Source of the DNA: Stagnihabitans tardus
GTDB lineage: Bacteria; Pseudomonadota; Alphaproteobacteria; Rhodobacterales; Rhodobacteraceae
Direction of reading: 5' to 3'
DNA: 64,000 bases
Assembly: GCF_009925085.1 (NCBI RefSeq)
Contig: NZ_JAABNR010000003.1
Span: forward strand, 216,427-280,426
Shown one piece after another: positions 16,785 through 26,127 of this stretch. Within the stretch, counting starts at the first letter, position 1. The number at the start of each line of letters is the position of its first letter. A program made the position numbers and the translations under genes. The notes beneath the pieces were generated by a model. The model ran no database searches. It saw only the letters and a program-made list of their open reading frames with translations, and was not told where the DNA came from.

Positions 16785-16808
16785 TCGCCACTGTGGCATG
16801 AGACTTTT

Positions 16809-16845
16809 GGGCAGACGCATTCACTTGCGTCTGCCCTTTCCTTTT
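16809..16845 (+). terminator. Rho-independent terminator of the exopolysaccharide operon
   Basis: The stem GGGCAGACGC/GCGTCTGCCC (16809-16818 and 16827-16836), extendable by an A-T pair, has an ATTCACTT loop and is followed by TTTCCTTTT. It lies 24 bases after the YjbE-like stop. Confidence 0.92.
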
Positions 16846-16856
16846 GAAGGTGACCC

Positions 16857-17684
16857 GTGCTGAGCCGCTTCCTGCCGCCCCGCGTCATCGCAGCGGGCTG
16901 GAACCTCTACCGAAGGGTGGAACAGGCCGAATTGAGCCTGATCTCGGCCGGTGTGGCCTTCTTCGGCTTCCTGGCGCTGTTCCCGGCAACGGCGGTGATC
17001 ATCGCCATCTGGGGGGCCTGGTATGACCCTGCCATCATCGAGAAACAGATCGACGTCCTGCGCCCCGTCCTCCCGCCCGAGGCGTTGAGCCTGATCCATG
17101 TCCAGGTTCGCGCCCTGGTCTCGGTCAGCGGTGCGCCCCTGGGCTGGGCGACGGCGATCTCGACACTCTTTGCGCTCTGGTCGGCGCGGGCTGGAGTGGA
17201 CGCGCTGATCCGCGGGTTGAACGCGATCCACCGCCTGCCGAACCGGACCACCGGGCATCACCACCTGAGAGCGCTGGTCCTGACGCTGGCCCTGATGGGT
17301 TTGGCGCTGGCGGCGATGCTGGCGACCGTCGTGGCGCCCCTGGTCATCGCGGTCTTGCCCCTGCCGGGAGATGATGCGGTTCTTCTGCACCGCGCCAACC
17401 TGGCCCTGGGCGTCTTCCTCGTGCTGATCTCGATCTCGCTGGCCTATCGCTTTGGCCCGAACCACCGCGTGAAGCCCCGGCTCTTCACCACGGGGCTTTG
17501 GGTCGCCGTCGGACTCTGGGCCCTGGCGGCGCGGCTCTTCATGCTCTACCTGGCCAATTTTCCCAGCTATAACAAGGTCTACGGCACGATCGGCGCGGTC
17601 GTCATCCTGCTGATGTGGCTCTACGCCAGCGCCTTTTCGGTGCTGTTGGGCGCGGCGGTCGATGCCGAGCGGCGGCGTCAGTAG
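16857..17684 (+). CDS. YihY/virulence factor BrkB family membrane protein
   Basis: A 275-residue inner membrane protein with about six hydrophobic segments. The family start AELSLISAGVAFFGFLALFPATAVIIAIWG and the last helix pair (YGTIGAVVILLMWLYASAF then LLGAAVDAE) are typical. Function is not established; older annotation as ribonuclease BN is wrong. The start is GTG 16857 with GAAGG 6 bases upstream, just beyond the preceding terminator. Its stop overlaps the convergent TamB gene by 7 nt. Confidence 0.9.
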   Translation: MLSRFLPPRVIAAGWNLYRRVEQAELSLISAGVAFFGFLALFPATAVIIAIWGAWYDPAIIEKQIDVLRPVLPPEALSLIHVQVRALVSVSGAPLGWATAISTLFALWSARAGVDALIRGLNAIHRLPNRTTGHHHLRALVLTLALMGLALAAMLATVVAPLVIAVLPLPGDDAVLLHRANLALGVFLVLISISLAYRFGPNHRVKPRLFTTGLWVAVGLWALAARLFMLYLANFPSYNKVYGTIGAVVILLMWLYASAFSVLLGAAVDAERRRQ

Positions 17685-20600
17685 TCCTTTTTCAAGAAGA
17701 TCCCGGCGCCCGAATTGCCCTCGGTATCGACCTTTGCCTTCAGCGTGATATGCCGCGCCACATCCAGGTTCAGGCTGATGTCGCTCTTGCCCGCGCTGTC
17801 CACGGTGACCTCGGAATAAATGTTCTCGCTCAGATACTTGCCCGCCGTCAGGCTGCCCCCGCCCGCGCCATCGGTCTGGACGTCCAGGTTGTCCAGCCCG
17901 GTCTTGGCGCGGATCTTGCCCATGATCCCCTCGCCGCCGCGCCCCGAAAGCGTCGCCACCGCCGAGGCCAGTTGCGCCGCCTGGAAGGCCGAGACGGTCT
18001 CGAGGCTGCGGCCAAAGAGCAGCTGGGCCAGGACCTCTTCCTGCGGCAGGGCCGGTGAGGAGGTAAAGGCCACCTCAGGCGCCGTGGCCGGGCCGTCGAC
18101 CGTGACGATGGCGGTGATGTCCGAGGCCTCGACCGAGGCCACGACATGGACCATCGGGATCAGCGCGCCTTGCAGGTCCAGGGTGGCCTCGGACAGGGTC
18201 ATGCGACGGCCAAGGATATCCATCCGACCGCGCAGAAGCGTAAAGCCCCCGGTCGGCACCATGGCCTGGGTCGTCCCACCCAGGGTCAGCCCGCCGCCGA
18301 GTTCCGCATCCAGACCCCGTCCGCGCAAGAAGACCTGGTTCGGCGCCGTGATCCGCAGGTTCAGCCCATAGGCCGGGCCCGAGGCGCCCTTGGCGTCCGC
18401 CGAATCCCCCTCCGCCCGCGCCCTTGTCGCCCGCACGGCTGCCGAATCGCCCCTGTGGGTCAGCCCCTCCAGCGGGGTCGCCGTGGCCAGCGTCGAGGGG
18501 ATGCGCAGCTCGGTCCGGCCAAGGCTCAGGTTCCCGGTGATCGAGGCGCCCCCCAGGGCCGGGCCACGAAAGGCCATCTCTCCGCCCACCGTGGTTTCGT
18601 AAAGCTGCGGGTCGCGCAGCTTTACCCCGGCCAATTTGATAGCCAGATCAGCGGTATAGGGCGCCGCGAGCCCCAGGCTCCCGGTCACCCCCGCCGTGCC
18701 TCCGGTGGTCACCTGGGCCTCGGCGCGCAATGTCGCCCGCCCACCCGCCAGTTGCACCGAGCCCGCCATCCCGGTCAGGCCAAAGGGCAGCGCGGGGTCG
18801 GCAAAGCGCCCATCGCTCAGCTGCGCCGTCCCCGAGAGCCCCGCCAGCGACATGTCCCCCAGCGCCAGGTCAAAGCGCAGCCCGCCCGAGACCGACCTTG
18901 GCCGCAGGAAAGGATTGGCCAAGGCCGCCGCCGCCGTGCCCTTGATCGTCAGCCGGGTCCCGAGCCGACCCGCGACCTGGGCCGCGATATGCCCCGGCCC
19001 CTGGACCTTCAGGTCCAGCACCGCGCCCTCCTGCCACCCCGCCTTGCCCGCAAGGGTCACAGGCCCCGGAAACTCCGGCACGAAAAGCCCAAGATTGGCC
19101 AGCCGGGCGGTGACTTGCAGCCCTTCGAGCGGCCCGGCGGCCTGGGCGGAAAGCTGATCGGCTTTCAGATCAAAGGCTTGCAGAACCAGGGCTCCATCCG
19201 AGACCGTCGCCTCCAGGCTGATGACCGAGGCGCCCCGCAGAAGCTTGTCCACCTCGGCCTGGCCGATGCCAAGATCCTGCCCGGTCAGCTTGGCGCTCGC
19301 ACTGCCCTGCGCGGGCGTGCCCGTGACCTGGACCTGCGCCGCCAAGGACCCCTTGCGCCCGATCACCGCAAGGTCCGCCAAGGCCACGCTGCCGGTCAGA
19401 TCGCTGCCCGCGCTGGCCACCTTGCCCGAGAGATTGGCCGAAAGCCCCCCCGCCACGGCCACCAGCCGCCGCAGCGTGATCCCGGTCTCGTCCCGCAGGG
19501 CCGAGACCTCGATCCGGCTCTCCCCCGCCAGAAGCGCATCCGCCTCGGCCTGACCGACCGTCAGCGCCCGGCCCTCCAGCGTGCCGGTCAGGTCGAACCC
19601 CCCGGTCAGCGCCTGAACGCTGCCCGCCAGGTCAAACGTCACCGCCCCCGACAGCCCCGGCTGATAGCCCGAGATCCGCGTCAGGTCGTCGATCCGCCCC
19701 GAGGCCTGGCCGTTGAAGACCCCGTCCAGCCCGATCCGCCCGAGCGTCGCCAGCGACAGGCCCGGTGCCGTCAGCCCCAGGTTCTCGACCGTCAAGCCGT
19801 TGTCATCGCTGTGAAACCGCGCCGAGGCCGCGACCTCGGACCCCAAGGCGCGGTCCAAGGCCGGGTCCGTCGCCTTCAACCCCTTGGCCGTCACCTCGGC
19901 CGTGCCGTCGAAGACCCCCTCGGCCAGGTCGCCCTCGGCGCTGACCGCGATCTCGGTGGCAGCAAGGCTGGCGGTGACAAGCCCGTTCAGCCTGGCGGAA
20001 AGCGTCCAGTCCTGCCCCGCCGTGATATCGTGATACAGCTGAAGCGTGCCCCCGGTGACCGTCACCGGAGCACTCAAGGGCAGGGTCACCGCCCCGCCAC
20101 CCATCCCAAGCTTCCCCGTCAGGTCCAAAAGCTCCGGCCGCCCGCCCGGGGCAAAGCGCGCCCGCCCCTCCAGCGTCAGCGCCGCCGATTGCAGCGCCAG
20201 GCTGTCCAGCACCAGGCCCGAAGCCCCCTGAGACCCCTTGACCTGCAAAGCTACATTCGGCCCGAAGAAGGCAGCGTATTCCGGCAGGAAGACCGGCGTC
20301 GGATCGCCCGCAAGGATCGCCGAAAAGGCCCCCTCCTTCAGCGTCACCAAGCCCCCCAGTCGCGTCGCCCCATCGGTCGACAGGTTCACCTGGGCGGTAA
20401 AGTCCGACAGCGGCCCCGTCCCCGCGATCCGCAGGCTGGTCGAGGGCGCGCCCGGCACGCCCAGCTTCCGCGCCGCGATCCCGCCCGCAGCCTCCGCCGC
20501 ATCGAGGTCCAGCGACAGGACGCCATCCGCATTGCCATAGCTCGCCGCGACGCGGACATGGCCCTCGGCATCTGTCCGCGTCAGGTCCAGGTGACCGGTG

Positions 20601-21082
20601 CCCGCACCGCCCTCCAAGGTCAGGTTGGCCGTCAGGCTGGCCGTCAGCTCTTCGCCCAGGACCGGGGCGCCGAGCCGGATGACCTCCGCAGAGACCCCCG
20701 CCACCGAGACCGAAACCGGCAGTTCGGGCAGGGAGAAGCCCCCCGCCTCGGCCGTGGTGCCTTCACCCTCGGGCAGGCGGGCGAGATCGATTTCCTTTGC
20801 CGTCAAGGCATTGACCTCGACCCGCCCCGACAAAAGCGCCGAGCGGCTCCAGTCCAAAGTCACCCCGGTCAGGGTCAGCCAGACGCCCTGGTCGTCGGCG
20901 ATGGTCAGGCGTTCGAGGCTGGCCTGGGAGGACAAAGCCCCCTTAAACCCATCGATCTCGACCTTGCGCCCCGCGCCCGAGAGGTTGTCTTGCAGCCAGT
21001 TGACGATCCAGCCCTTGTCCTCGGCGGCATCGGCCAGGCCCATTTGCGGCACAAGGCACAGAAGGAGAGCGAGTTTGCGCAT
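17678..21082 (-). CDS. tamB: translocation and assembly module subunit TamB-like
   Basis: A 1134-residue protein with an N-terminal signal/anchor (LALLLCLVPQMGLADA) and a long repetitive beta region. The conserved C-terminal DUF490 domain includes GGLTLGGTTQAMVPTGGFTL, ILGRRMTLSEATLDLQG, PEVAFTSSPALPQEEVLAQLLFG and GKYLSENIYSEV. TamB bridges the inner and outer membranes and works with TamA in outer membrane protein insertion and lipid transport. Its ATG overlaps the tamA stop by one base (TGATG), which indicates coupled translation. It is slightly shorter than the enterobacterial protein. Confidence 0.92.
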   Translation of the reverse strand: MRKLALLLCLVPQMGLADAAEDKGWIVNWLQDNLSGAGRKVEIDGFKGALSSQASLERLTIADDQGVWLTLTGVTLDWSRSALLSGRVEVNALTAKEIDLARLPEGEGTTAEAGGFSLPELPVSVSVAGVSAEVIRLGAPVLGEELTASLTANLTLEGGAGTGHLDLTRTDAEGHVRVAASYGNADGVLSLDLDAAEAAGGIAARKLGVPGAPSTSLRIAGTGPLSDFTAQVNLSTDGATRLGGLVTLKEGAFSAILAGDPTPVFLPEYAAFFGPNVALQVKGSQGASGLVLDSLALQSAALTLEGRARFAPGGRPELLDLTGKLGMGGGAVTLPLSAPVTVTGGTLQLYHDITAGQDWTLSARLNGLVTASLAATEIAVSAEGDLAEGVFDGTAEVTAKGLKATDPALDRALGSEVAASARFHSDDNGLTVENLGLTAPGLSLATLGRIGLDGVFNGQASGRIDDLTRISGYQPGLSGAVTFDLAGSVQALTGGFDLTGTLEGRALTVGQAEADALLAGESRIEVSALRDETGITLRRLVAVAGGLSANLSGKVASAGSDLTGSVALADLAVIGRKGSLAAQVQVTGTPAQGSASAKLTGQDLGIGQAEVDKLLRGASVISLEATVSDGALVLQAFDLKADQLSAQAAGPLEGLQVTARLANLGLFVPEFPGPVTLAGKAGWQEGAVLDLKVQGPGHIAAQVAGRLGTRLTIKGTAAAALANPFLRPRSVSGGLRFDLALGDMSLAGLSGTAQLSDGRFADPALPFGLTGMAGSVQLAGGRATLRAEAQVTTGGTAGVTGSLGLAAPYTADLAIKLAGVKLRDPQLYETTVGGEMAFRGPALGGASITGNLSLGRTELRIPSTLATATPLEGLTHRGDSAAVRATRARAEGDSADAKGASGPAYGLNLRITAPNQVFLRGRGLDAELGGGLTLGGTTQAMVPTGGFTLLRGRMDILGRRMTLSEATLDLQGALIPMVHVVASVEASDITAIVTVDGPATAPEVAFTSSPALPQEEVLAQLLFGRSLETVSAFQAAQLASAVATLSGRGGEGIMGKIRAKTGLDNLDVQTDGAGGGSLTAGKYLSENIYSEVTVDSAGKSDISLNLDVARHITLKAKVDTEGNSGAGIFLKKDY

Positions 21083-22824
21083 CAGAAGGCCTGTCCCAAA
21101 CCGACGTAAATCTGCAAGCCGTCGCCGGTGTCGCCACCGACCGGGACCGCCAGGTCCAGCCGCACCGGGCCCAAGCCCGTCTCATAGCGCAGCCCCATCC
21201 CGGCGCCCGCGTGCCAGTCGCCCTCACCCGCAATCGCCACCGTCCCCGCATCGACAAAGCCCACGACGCCGATGGATTGCGTGACCTTGACCCGCGCCTC
21301 CAGCGAAAGCGCCGCAAATTGCGTCCCCCCGATGCCGACCGAGGTCGCATCCCGCGTGATCTGAAAGCCCAGCGACTGATAGGGCTGACCCCGCACCGTC
21401 CCGCCGCCGCCCGAGTAAAACAGGTCGTCGCGCGGCGTGCCCAAGGCGCTGGCCCCCACGACCGCGCCGCCCTGCAACCGCGCCGCCAGGACCGTCTTGC
21501 CCACCGACTTGTAGGCCCGCGCGTCAAAGGCCAGCCGCGCGCCGGTATCGGTATCGCCGAAGCCGACGAAGGGTTTGACCTCTCCGTTCAGGTAAAACAG
21601 CTTCGTCGGGCTGGTCGTGCTGTCGCGCCGGTCCCAGGTGACCGAGATGGGCACCGAAAGGCTGCTCTGCGTGAAATCCCCCGCCGCATCCTTGCCCCGG
21701 CTGTAGCTCGCCCCCAGCCCCGCCGTCCCGGTCAGGGTCGGGGTGAAATAGCGGGTGAAACCGGCGCCCAGCGTCACTGTATTGGCGGAATAGTCATCGT
21801 CGTTGACATGGGAAAAGTCGGTCGACAGCGACAGGGCGGTATCCGGCCCCAGAGAGGCGGGCCGGTTCAGGCTGACCCCCAGGTCATAGTCGATGCCGCT
21901 GGTCCCGGCCTCGATATTGCTGGCGGCGCCGGTGATCTCCAGCCGCTCGCCGCCGCCGAAGATGTTGCGGTGCAGCCAGGAGCCGTTGACCGAGACGCCG
22001 TCATCCGTCGCCCATTCCGCGCCGAAAGTATAGCGGCGCGGCTTGGCCTCGACCACTTCGGCGGAGAAGTTCAGGATATCGGGCGGGGTGATGCCCTCGG
22101 CCTCGGACAGGGTCACCGAGGAAAACACCCCGCTGCGGCGCAGACGCTCGGCGGCGCGGGTGGCCTCGGAGGCACTAAAGGTCCGCCCCGTGGGCAGGCC
22201 CGCCATGGCGACGATGCGCTGCGGCGTGATCGTCTTGGCGCCCGAGACCGCAAGCCCGCCAAAGCGCAGGACCGGGCCGGGGGCCAGGGTGATATCAGCC
22301 GACAGCGTGCCCGCCTGGTGATCGGCCGAAAGCGCCTGCCGCCCGACGCCTGCCTTGGCATGGCCGACCTCGCGCCAGCCGTCGATGCCCGCCGTGACGG
22401 CATCCTGCACCGTGCCGGAATAGGCGGGTTCGCCCGTCTTGAAGCCCTCGGGCAGTTCGGTATTCCCCGCCAAAGGCGCCAGCCGCAAGGCGCCAAAGGC
22501 GAAGGCAGGGCCGGGATCGACCGTCACCACGATGGACCGGACCTGCGCGGGCGCATCCAGGGGGGCAATCGTCGAGGCCTCTCGCCCGTCGATCTTCACG
22601 CTGATCACCGGCCCGTAATGCCCCATGGCATAAAGCGCCGAGATCAGCCGCCCATATTCGGCCTGGGCATCGGTATAGAGGTCAAGCGCGGTCTTGCCGT
22701 CCTCCGAGAGCCCCGAGGCCGCGCGGACCGCCCTTTGCATCGCCTTGTCACCTTGAATGACAAGGCTGATATCCGCCGCCGCCGGACCCGCCAACAGCAA
22801 TACCAAAGCCAAACCGAACCGCAT
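21082..22824 (-). CDS. tamA: TamA-like outer membrane protein of the Omp85 superfamily
   Basis: A 580-residue protein with a signal peptide (LALVLLLAGPAAA) and N-terminal POTRA-like domains. Recognisable parts are YTDAQAEYGRLISALYAMGHYG and FGALRLAPLAGNTELPEGFKTGEPA; a 16-stranded barrel follows, with TFGAEWATDDGVSVNGSWLHRN and the late segment RYETGLGPVRLDLAVPVG. The protein ends in F, as expected for the final strand of a BAM substrate. It is paired with TamB downstream, so the two form one operon. Confidence 0.92.
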   Translation of the reverse strand: MRFGLALVLLLAGPAAADISLVIQGDKAMQRAVRAASGLSEDGKTALDLYTDAQAEYGRLISALYAMGHYGPVISVKIDGREASTIAPLDAPAQVRSIVVTVDPGPAFAFGALRLAPLAGNTELPEGFKTGEPAYSGTVQDAVTAGIDGWREVGHAKAGVGRQALSADHQAGTLSADITLAPGPVLRFGGLAVSGAKTITPQRIVAMAGLPTGRTFSASEATRAAERLRRSGVFSSVTLSEAEGITPPDILNFSAEVVEAKPRRYTFGAEWATDDGVSVNGSWLHRNIFGGGERLEITGAASNIEAGTSGIDYDLGVSLNRPASLGPDTALSLSTDFSHVNDDDYSANTVTLGAGFTRYFTPTLTGTAGLGASYSRGKDAAGDFTQSSLSVPISVTWDRRDSTTSPTKLFYLNGEVKPFVGFGDTDTGARLAFDARAYKSVGKTVLAARLQGGAVVGASALGTPRDDLFYSGGGGTVRGQPYQSLGFQITRDATSVGIGGTQFAALSLEARVKVTQSIGVVGFVDAGTVAIAGEGDWHAGAGMGLRYETGLGPVRLDLAVPVGGDTGDGLQIYVGLGQAF

Positions 22825-22884
22825 CGCGCACCCCTTTACCCTGTCTGGATCATCGCAAAAGGGGCGGGAAAGGGCAACCGCCGC

Positions 22885-23628
22885 TCAGACCATGGGCTCT
22901 TTCCGGCTGGTCGTCACATAGTTTACCGACAGATCCCGCGCGGAAAGCCGCCAGGACCAGGTCACCGGGTTGAAGACCATGCCCTTGCGGTCGAGGGGGG
23001 TCAGCCCCGCCCGGGTGATCAGGGTATAAAGCTCGTCCGGGGTGATGAATTTCTGCCAGTCATGCGTCCCTTTGGGCAGCCAGCGCATCACCCATTCCGC
23101 GCCGATAATGGCCATCATGAAGCTTTGCGGGTTCCGGTTCAGGGTCGAGCAAATCATGATCCCGCCGGGCTTCAAGAGCTCCTGGCAGGCGGTCAGATAG
23201 CCCTGGGGGTCGGCGACATGTTCCACGACCTCCATGTTGAGAACCACGTCAAAGCGCTCGCCAGCCGCCGCAAGGTCTTCGGCGGTGGTGAAGCGGTAGT
23301 CGATCTTCAGCCCCATCTGTTCCGCATGGACCTGCGCCACGGGGATGTTGCGCGCCGCCGCATCGGCGCCGACGACCGTGGCGCCGAGCCGCGCCATGGG
23401 CTCGGACAGAAGCCCGCCGCCGCAGCCGATATCCAGCACCCGCAGGCCCTGAAACGGCAGCGGGCCCTTCAGGTCGCGGCCATACTCCGCCGCGATCTGC
23501 GCGGTGATATAGTCCAGCCGACAGGGGTTCATCAGATGCAGCGGCTTGAACTTGCCCTTCGGGTCCCACCATTCGGCAGCCATCGCCTCGAATTTGGCAA
23601 CTTCGGCGGGGTCGATCGTGGTCTGCAT
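22885..23628 (-). CDS. ubiG: bifunctional ubiquinone O-methyltransferase
   Basis: A 247-residue enzyme methylating both hydroxyl groups in ubiquinone synthesis. Family features: the N-terminal [27 protein letters not shown] (23545-23622), NPCRLDYI, the SAM-binding [19 protein letters not shown] and the acidic [11 protein letters not shown]. The start at 23628 is chosen because GGAG lies 6-7 bases upstream and because the family begins this way; the ORF extends to 23697, but that part would run into the divergent pip gene. The second ubiquinone gene, ubiA, lies at 59 kb. Confidence 0.96.
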   Translation of the reverse strand: MQTTIDPAEVAKFEAMAAEWWDPKGKFKPLHLMNPCRLDYITAQIAAEYGRDLKGPLPFQGLRVLDIGCGGGLLSEPMARLGATVVGADAAARNIPVAQVHAEQMGLKIDYRFTTAEDLAAAGERFDVVLNMEVVEHVADPQGYLTACQELLKPGGIMICSTLNRNPQSFMMAIIGAEWVMRWLPKGTHDWQKFITPDELYTLITRAGLTPLDRKGMVFNPVTWSWRLSARDLSVNYVTTSRKEPMV

Positions 23629-23674
23629 CGCAATCTCCGTTTCATGTCGGACGCTGCTGCCTATATAAGGCGGA

Positions 23675-24652
23675 ATGGACCAGAGATCAGGCCCCAAACG
23701 TGCGACAGATTTCCTTTACCCGCCGGTCGAGCCCTTTGACCAGCGGATGATGGAGGTCAGCCACGGCCACCGCATCTATGTCGAGCAATGCGGCAATCCG
23801 GCGGGCGTGCCGGTCCTGGTGCTGCATGGCGGGCCGGGGGGCGGCTGTTCCCCCGCGATGCGGCGCTATTTCGACCCTTCGGTCTATCGCGTGGTGCTGT
23901 TCGACCAGCGCGGCTGCGGACGCTCGCGCCCCCATGCCAGCGTCGAGGCCAATACGACCTGGGACCTGGTCGCCGATATCGAGGTGATCCGCGAGGCCCT
24001 GGGGATCGAGAAATTCATCCTCTTCGGCGGAAGTTGGGGCGCGGCGCTGGCCTTGATCTATGCGATCACCCATCCGGGCGCCGTGGCCCATATGGTCCTG
24101 CGTGGCATCTTCCTGATGACCAAGGCCGAGCTCGACTGGTTCTACGCGGGCGGCGCGGGGGTCTTTTTCCCCGACCTCTGGGCGCGCTTCGTGGCGCCCA
24201 TCCCCGAGGACGAACGCCACGACCTCATCGCCGCCTATCACCGCAGGCTGTTTTCCGGCGACCTCTCCGAGGAAATCCGCCACGGCCGCATCTGGTCGAA
24301 CTGGGAGAACGCGCTGGCCTCGGTCGGCGCGGATGCCTATTGGGGCGAGGGTCCGGCCGACTACGCCCGCGCCTTTGCCCGGCTGGAGAACCACTATTTC
24401 CAGAACCGCGGCTTCCTGGAGAGCGATGGCTGGATCATGGCGAACCGATCCAAGATCGAGCATATCGGCGCGACCCTTGTGCAGGGCCGGCTCGACATGA
24501 TCTGCCCGCCCATCGGCGCCTGGACCCTGGCCCGGGGTTGGGAGAAATGCAGCCTGCGGCTGATCCCCATGTCGGGCCATGCCCTCTCGGAACCCGCCAT
24601 CACCGAGGCCCTGGTTCAGGCGATGAACGCGCTGCGGACGCCCCGGCTGTAG
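23675..24652 (+). CDS. pip: proline iminopeptidase
   Basis: A 325-residue alpha/beta hydrolase that removes N-terminal proline from peptides. Diagnostic motifs: oxyanion-side HGGPGGG (residues 51-57), FDQRGCGRS (76-84), and the nucleophile Ser120 in GGSWGAAL. Asp in GRLDMICPP and His in MSGHALSEP complete the triad. It diverges from ubiG with 46 bases between starts, and its 3' end overlaps the convergent amidohydrolase gene by 37 bases. Confidence 0.95.
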   Translation: MDQRSGPKRATDFLYPPVEPFDQRMMEVSHGHRIYVEQCGNPAGVPVLVLHGGPGGGCSPAMRRYFDPSVYRVVLFDQRGCGRSRPHASVEANTTWDLVADIEVIREALGIEKFILFGGSWGAALALIYAITHPGAVAHMVLRGIFLMTKAELDWFYAGGAGVFFPDLWARFVAPIPEDERHDLIAAYHRRLFSGDLSEEIRHGRIWSNWENALASVGADAYWGEGPADYARAFARLENHYFQNRGFLESDGWIMANRSKIEHIGATLVQGRLDMICPPIGAWTLARGWEKCSLRLIPMSGHALSEPAITEALVQAMNALRTPRL

Positions 24653-26112
24653 GTCTCCAGCACCCGGGTCGCGGGGTCTGACGGGTCGCCCGACAGGATG
24701 ACGATATCGGCCAGGGCGCCGGGTTCCAGAGCGTGGTCCACGAAATCCGCCCAGGCGCCGGTCGTCGTATAGGCCTGAAGCGCTTGCGTCAGCGTCAGCC
24801 TTTGATCCGGGTTCCCCGGCGCCCAGGGTTGCCGCGTCATGGCACAGCGGATCGCATGCAGTGGTGACAGGGGCGAGACCGGCCAATCCGTGCCGAAACA
24901 GAGCCTGGTCTGGCCATGAAGCGCCCGCCAGGGGAAGCTGTCCGGCCAACGGTCGGCCCCGACGATGGAGATCGTGGGCTCCAGCGGCAGCCCTGCCAGC
25001 CCCGGAGGATGCACCGGCTGCATCGAGGCCGTGACGCCCAAGGCCTTGAACCGGGGCAGGTCGTCCGGGTGGAGGAGGTCGATATGCTCCACCCGATGGC
25101 GGCTGTCACGGGCGCCGTTGGCGATGCGGGCGGCCTCGTAGCCGTCCAGCGTCGCCCGGACCGCCGCGTCGCCGACCGCATGGGTGGCGATCTGAAGCCC
25201 CAGGGCATCGGCGCGGATGCAAAGCTCCACAAACTCCGCCCCGATCAGGGGCTCCGACCGGAACCCCGGGCGGTCGGGGTAATCCGTCACGCGATAGGCG
25301 GTATGGGTGTCGAAGACCCCATCCATGAACATCTTGACCCGGCCAAAGCTGAGCCTTCCAACCGGAGGCCGCCGGGCCGCCGCGAACAGCGCGTCAAGGC
25401 GGTCCGGTTCCATCCCCGCCACCAGGGTCATGGGCAGGGAGACGTCGATGGGCAGCCCCTCCTCCGCCAGCTCGGTGAAAAGCTGCGCCTGATAGAGGTT
25501 GCCGTCCATGTTCACCACGCGGGTGATCCCGTGGCGCAGACATTCCGCCATGGCCGCGCGGATCAGGGCCTTGTCCCGCTCGGGGTCGGGGGTCTCGGGT
25601 TCAGCGGCCAAAAGCCCCAGCGACTGCCGCCCCCCCGAGGGCGCCTTGCGGCCCACGAGGTCCATGGCGGCGAATTCATGCAGCTCTCCCAGCGCCAGGT
25701 CGACCCCCGGGGCCTCTGGCACGCCCTGAAGGGCGGCGGAGTTCGCCCAGGCGCAGTGGTAATCCGTCGCCACGATGTAAAGCGGGCGCTGCAGCACGGC
25801 ATCCAAGGCAGCGCGGGTGGGCCGCCCGCCCATCAGGTCGTAATTGGCGCCGAAGCAGCAGACCATTTCCCCCTCGGGCACCGTCGCCGCAAAGGGCAGC
25901 AAGACCGCCCGCAACTCCGCCTCGGAATGCACCGCCGAGAGGTTCAACTGCCCCAAAGCAACCCCGCCCGCGAAAAGATGCGCATGGCTTTCGACGAAAG
26001 CCGGAAGCGCCAGCCCAAGCGCCTCCCCCGCGCTGGGCGTCACCGAAGCGATCCGCTCGCCCTGAAGCGCGATCTCCCAAGCCCCCGGACGGTCCCAAAG
26101 CTGCACGCGCAT
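24616..26112 (-). CDS. amidohydrolase family protein, YtcJ-like
   Basis: A 498-residue metal-dependent hydrolase of the amidohydrolase-3/YtcJ group. Metal-binding motifs: HAHLFAGG in the N-terminal part, QIATHAVGDAA, RVEHIDLLHPDDL and the late FGTDWPVSPLSPL. The substrate is unknown; relatives cleave amides, imides or ring C-N bonds. It is the last gene of the minus-strand catabolic operon, 15 bases after the DgcA-like flavoenzyme, so it may hydrolyse a downstream intermediate. It ends inside the convergent pip gene (37-base overlap). Confidence 0.88.
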   Translation of the reverse strand: MRVQLWDRPGAWEIALQGERIASVTPSAGEALGLALPAFVESHAHLFAGGVALGQLNLSAVHSEAELRAVLLPFAATVPEGEMVCCFGANYDLMGGRPTRAALDAVLQRPLYIVATDYHCAWANSAALQGVPEAPGVDLALGELHEFAAMDLVGRKAPSGGRQSLGLLAAEPETPDPERDKALIRAAMAECLRHGITRVVNMDGNLYQAQLFTELAEEGLPIDVSLPMTLVAGMEPDRLDALFAAARRPPVGRLSFGRVKMFMDGVFDTHTAYRVTDYPDRPGFRSEPLIGAEFVELCIRADALGLQIATHAVGDAAVRATLDGYEAARIANGARDSRHRVEHIDLLHPDDLPRFKALGVTASMQPVHPPGLAGLPLEPTISIVGADRWPDSFPWRALHGQTRLCFGTDWPVSPLSPLHAIRCAMTRQPWAPGNPDQRLTLTQALQAYTTTGAWADFVDHALEPGALADIVILSGDPSDPATRVLETYSRGVRSAFIA

Positions 26113-26127
26113 TCAGTCCTCCCCCAT

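Noticed and set aside
18146..21109. 987-codon plus-strand open frame
   Set aside because: Shadow of the minus-strand TamB gene; translation is Arg/Gln/Gly-rich without domains.
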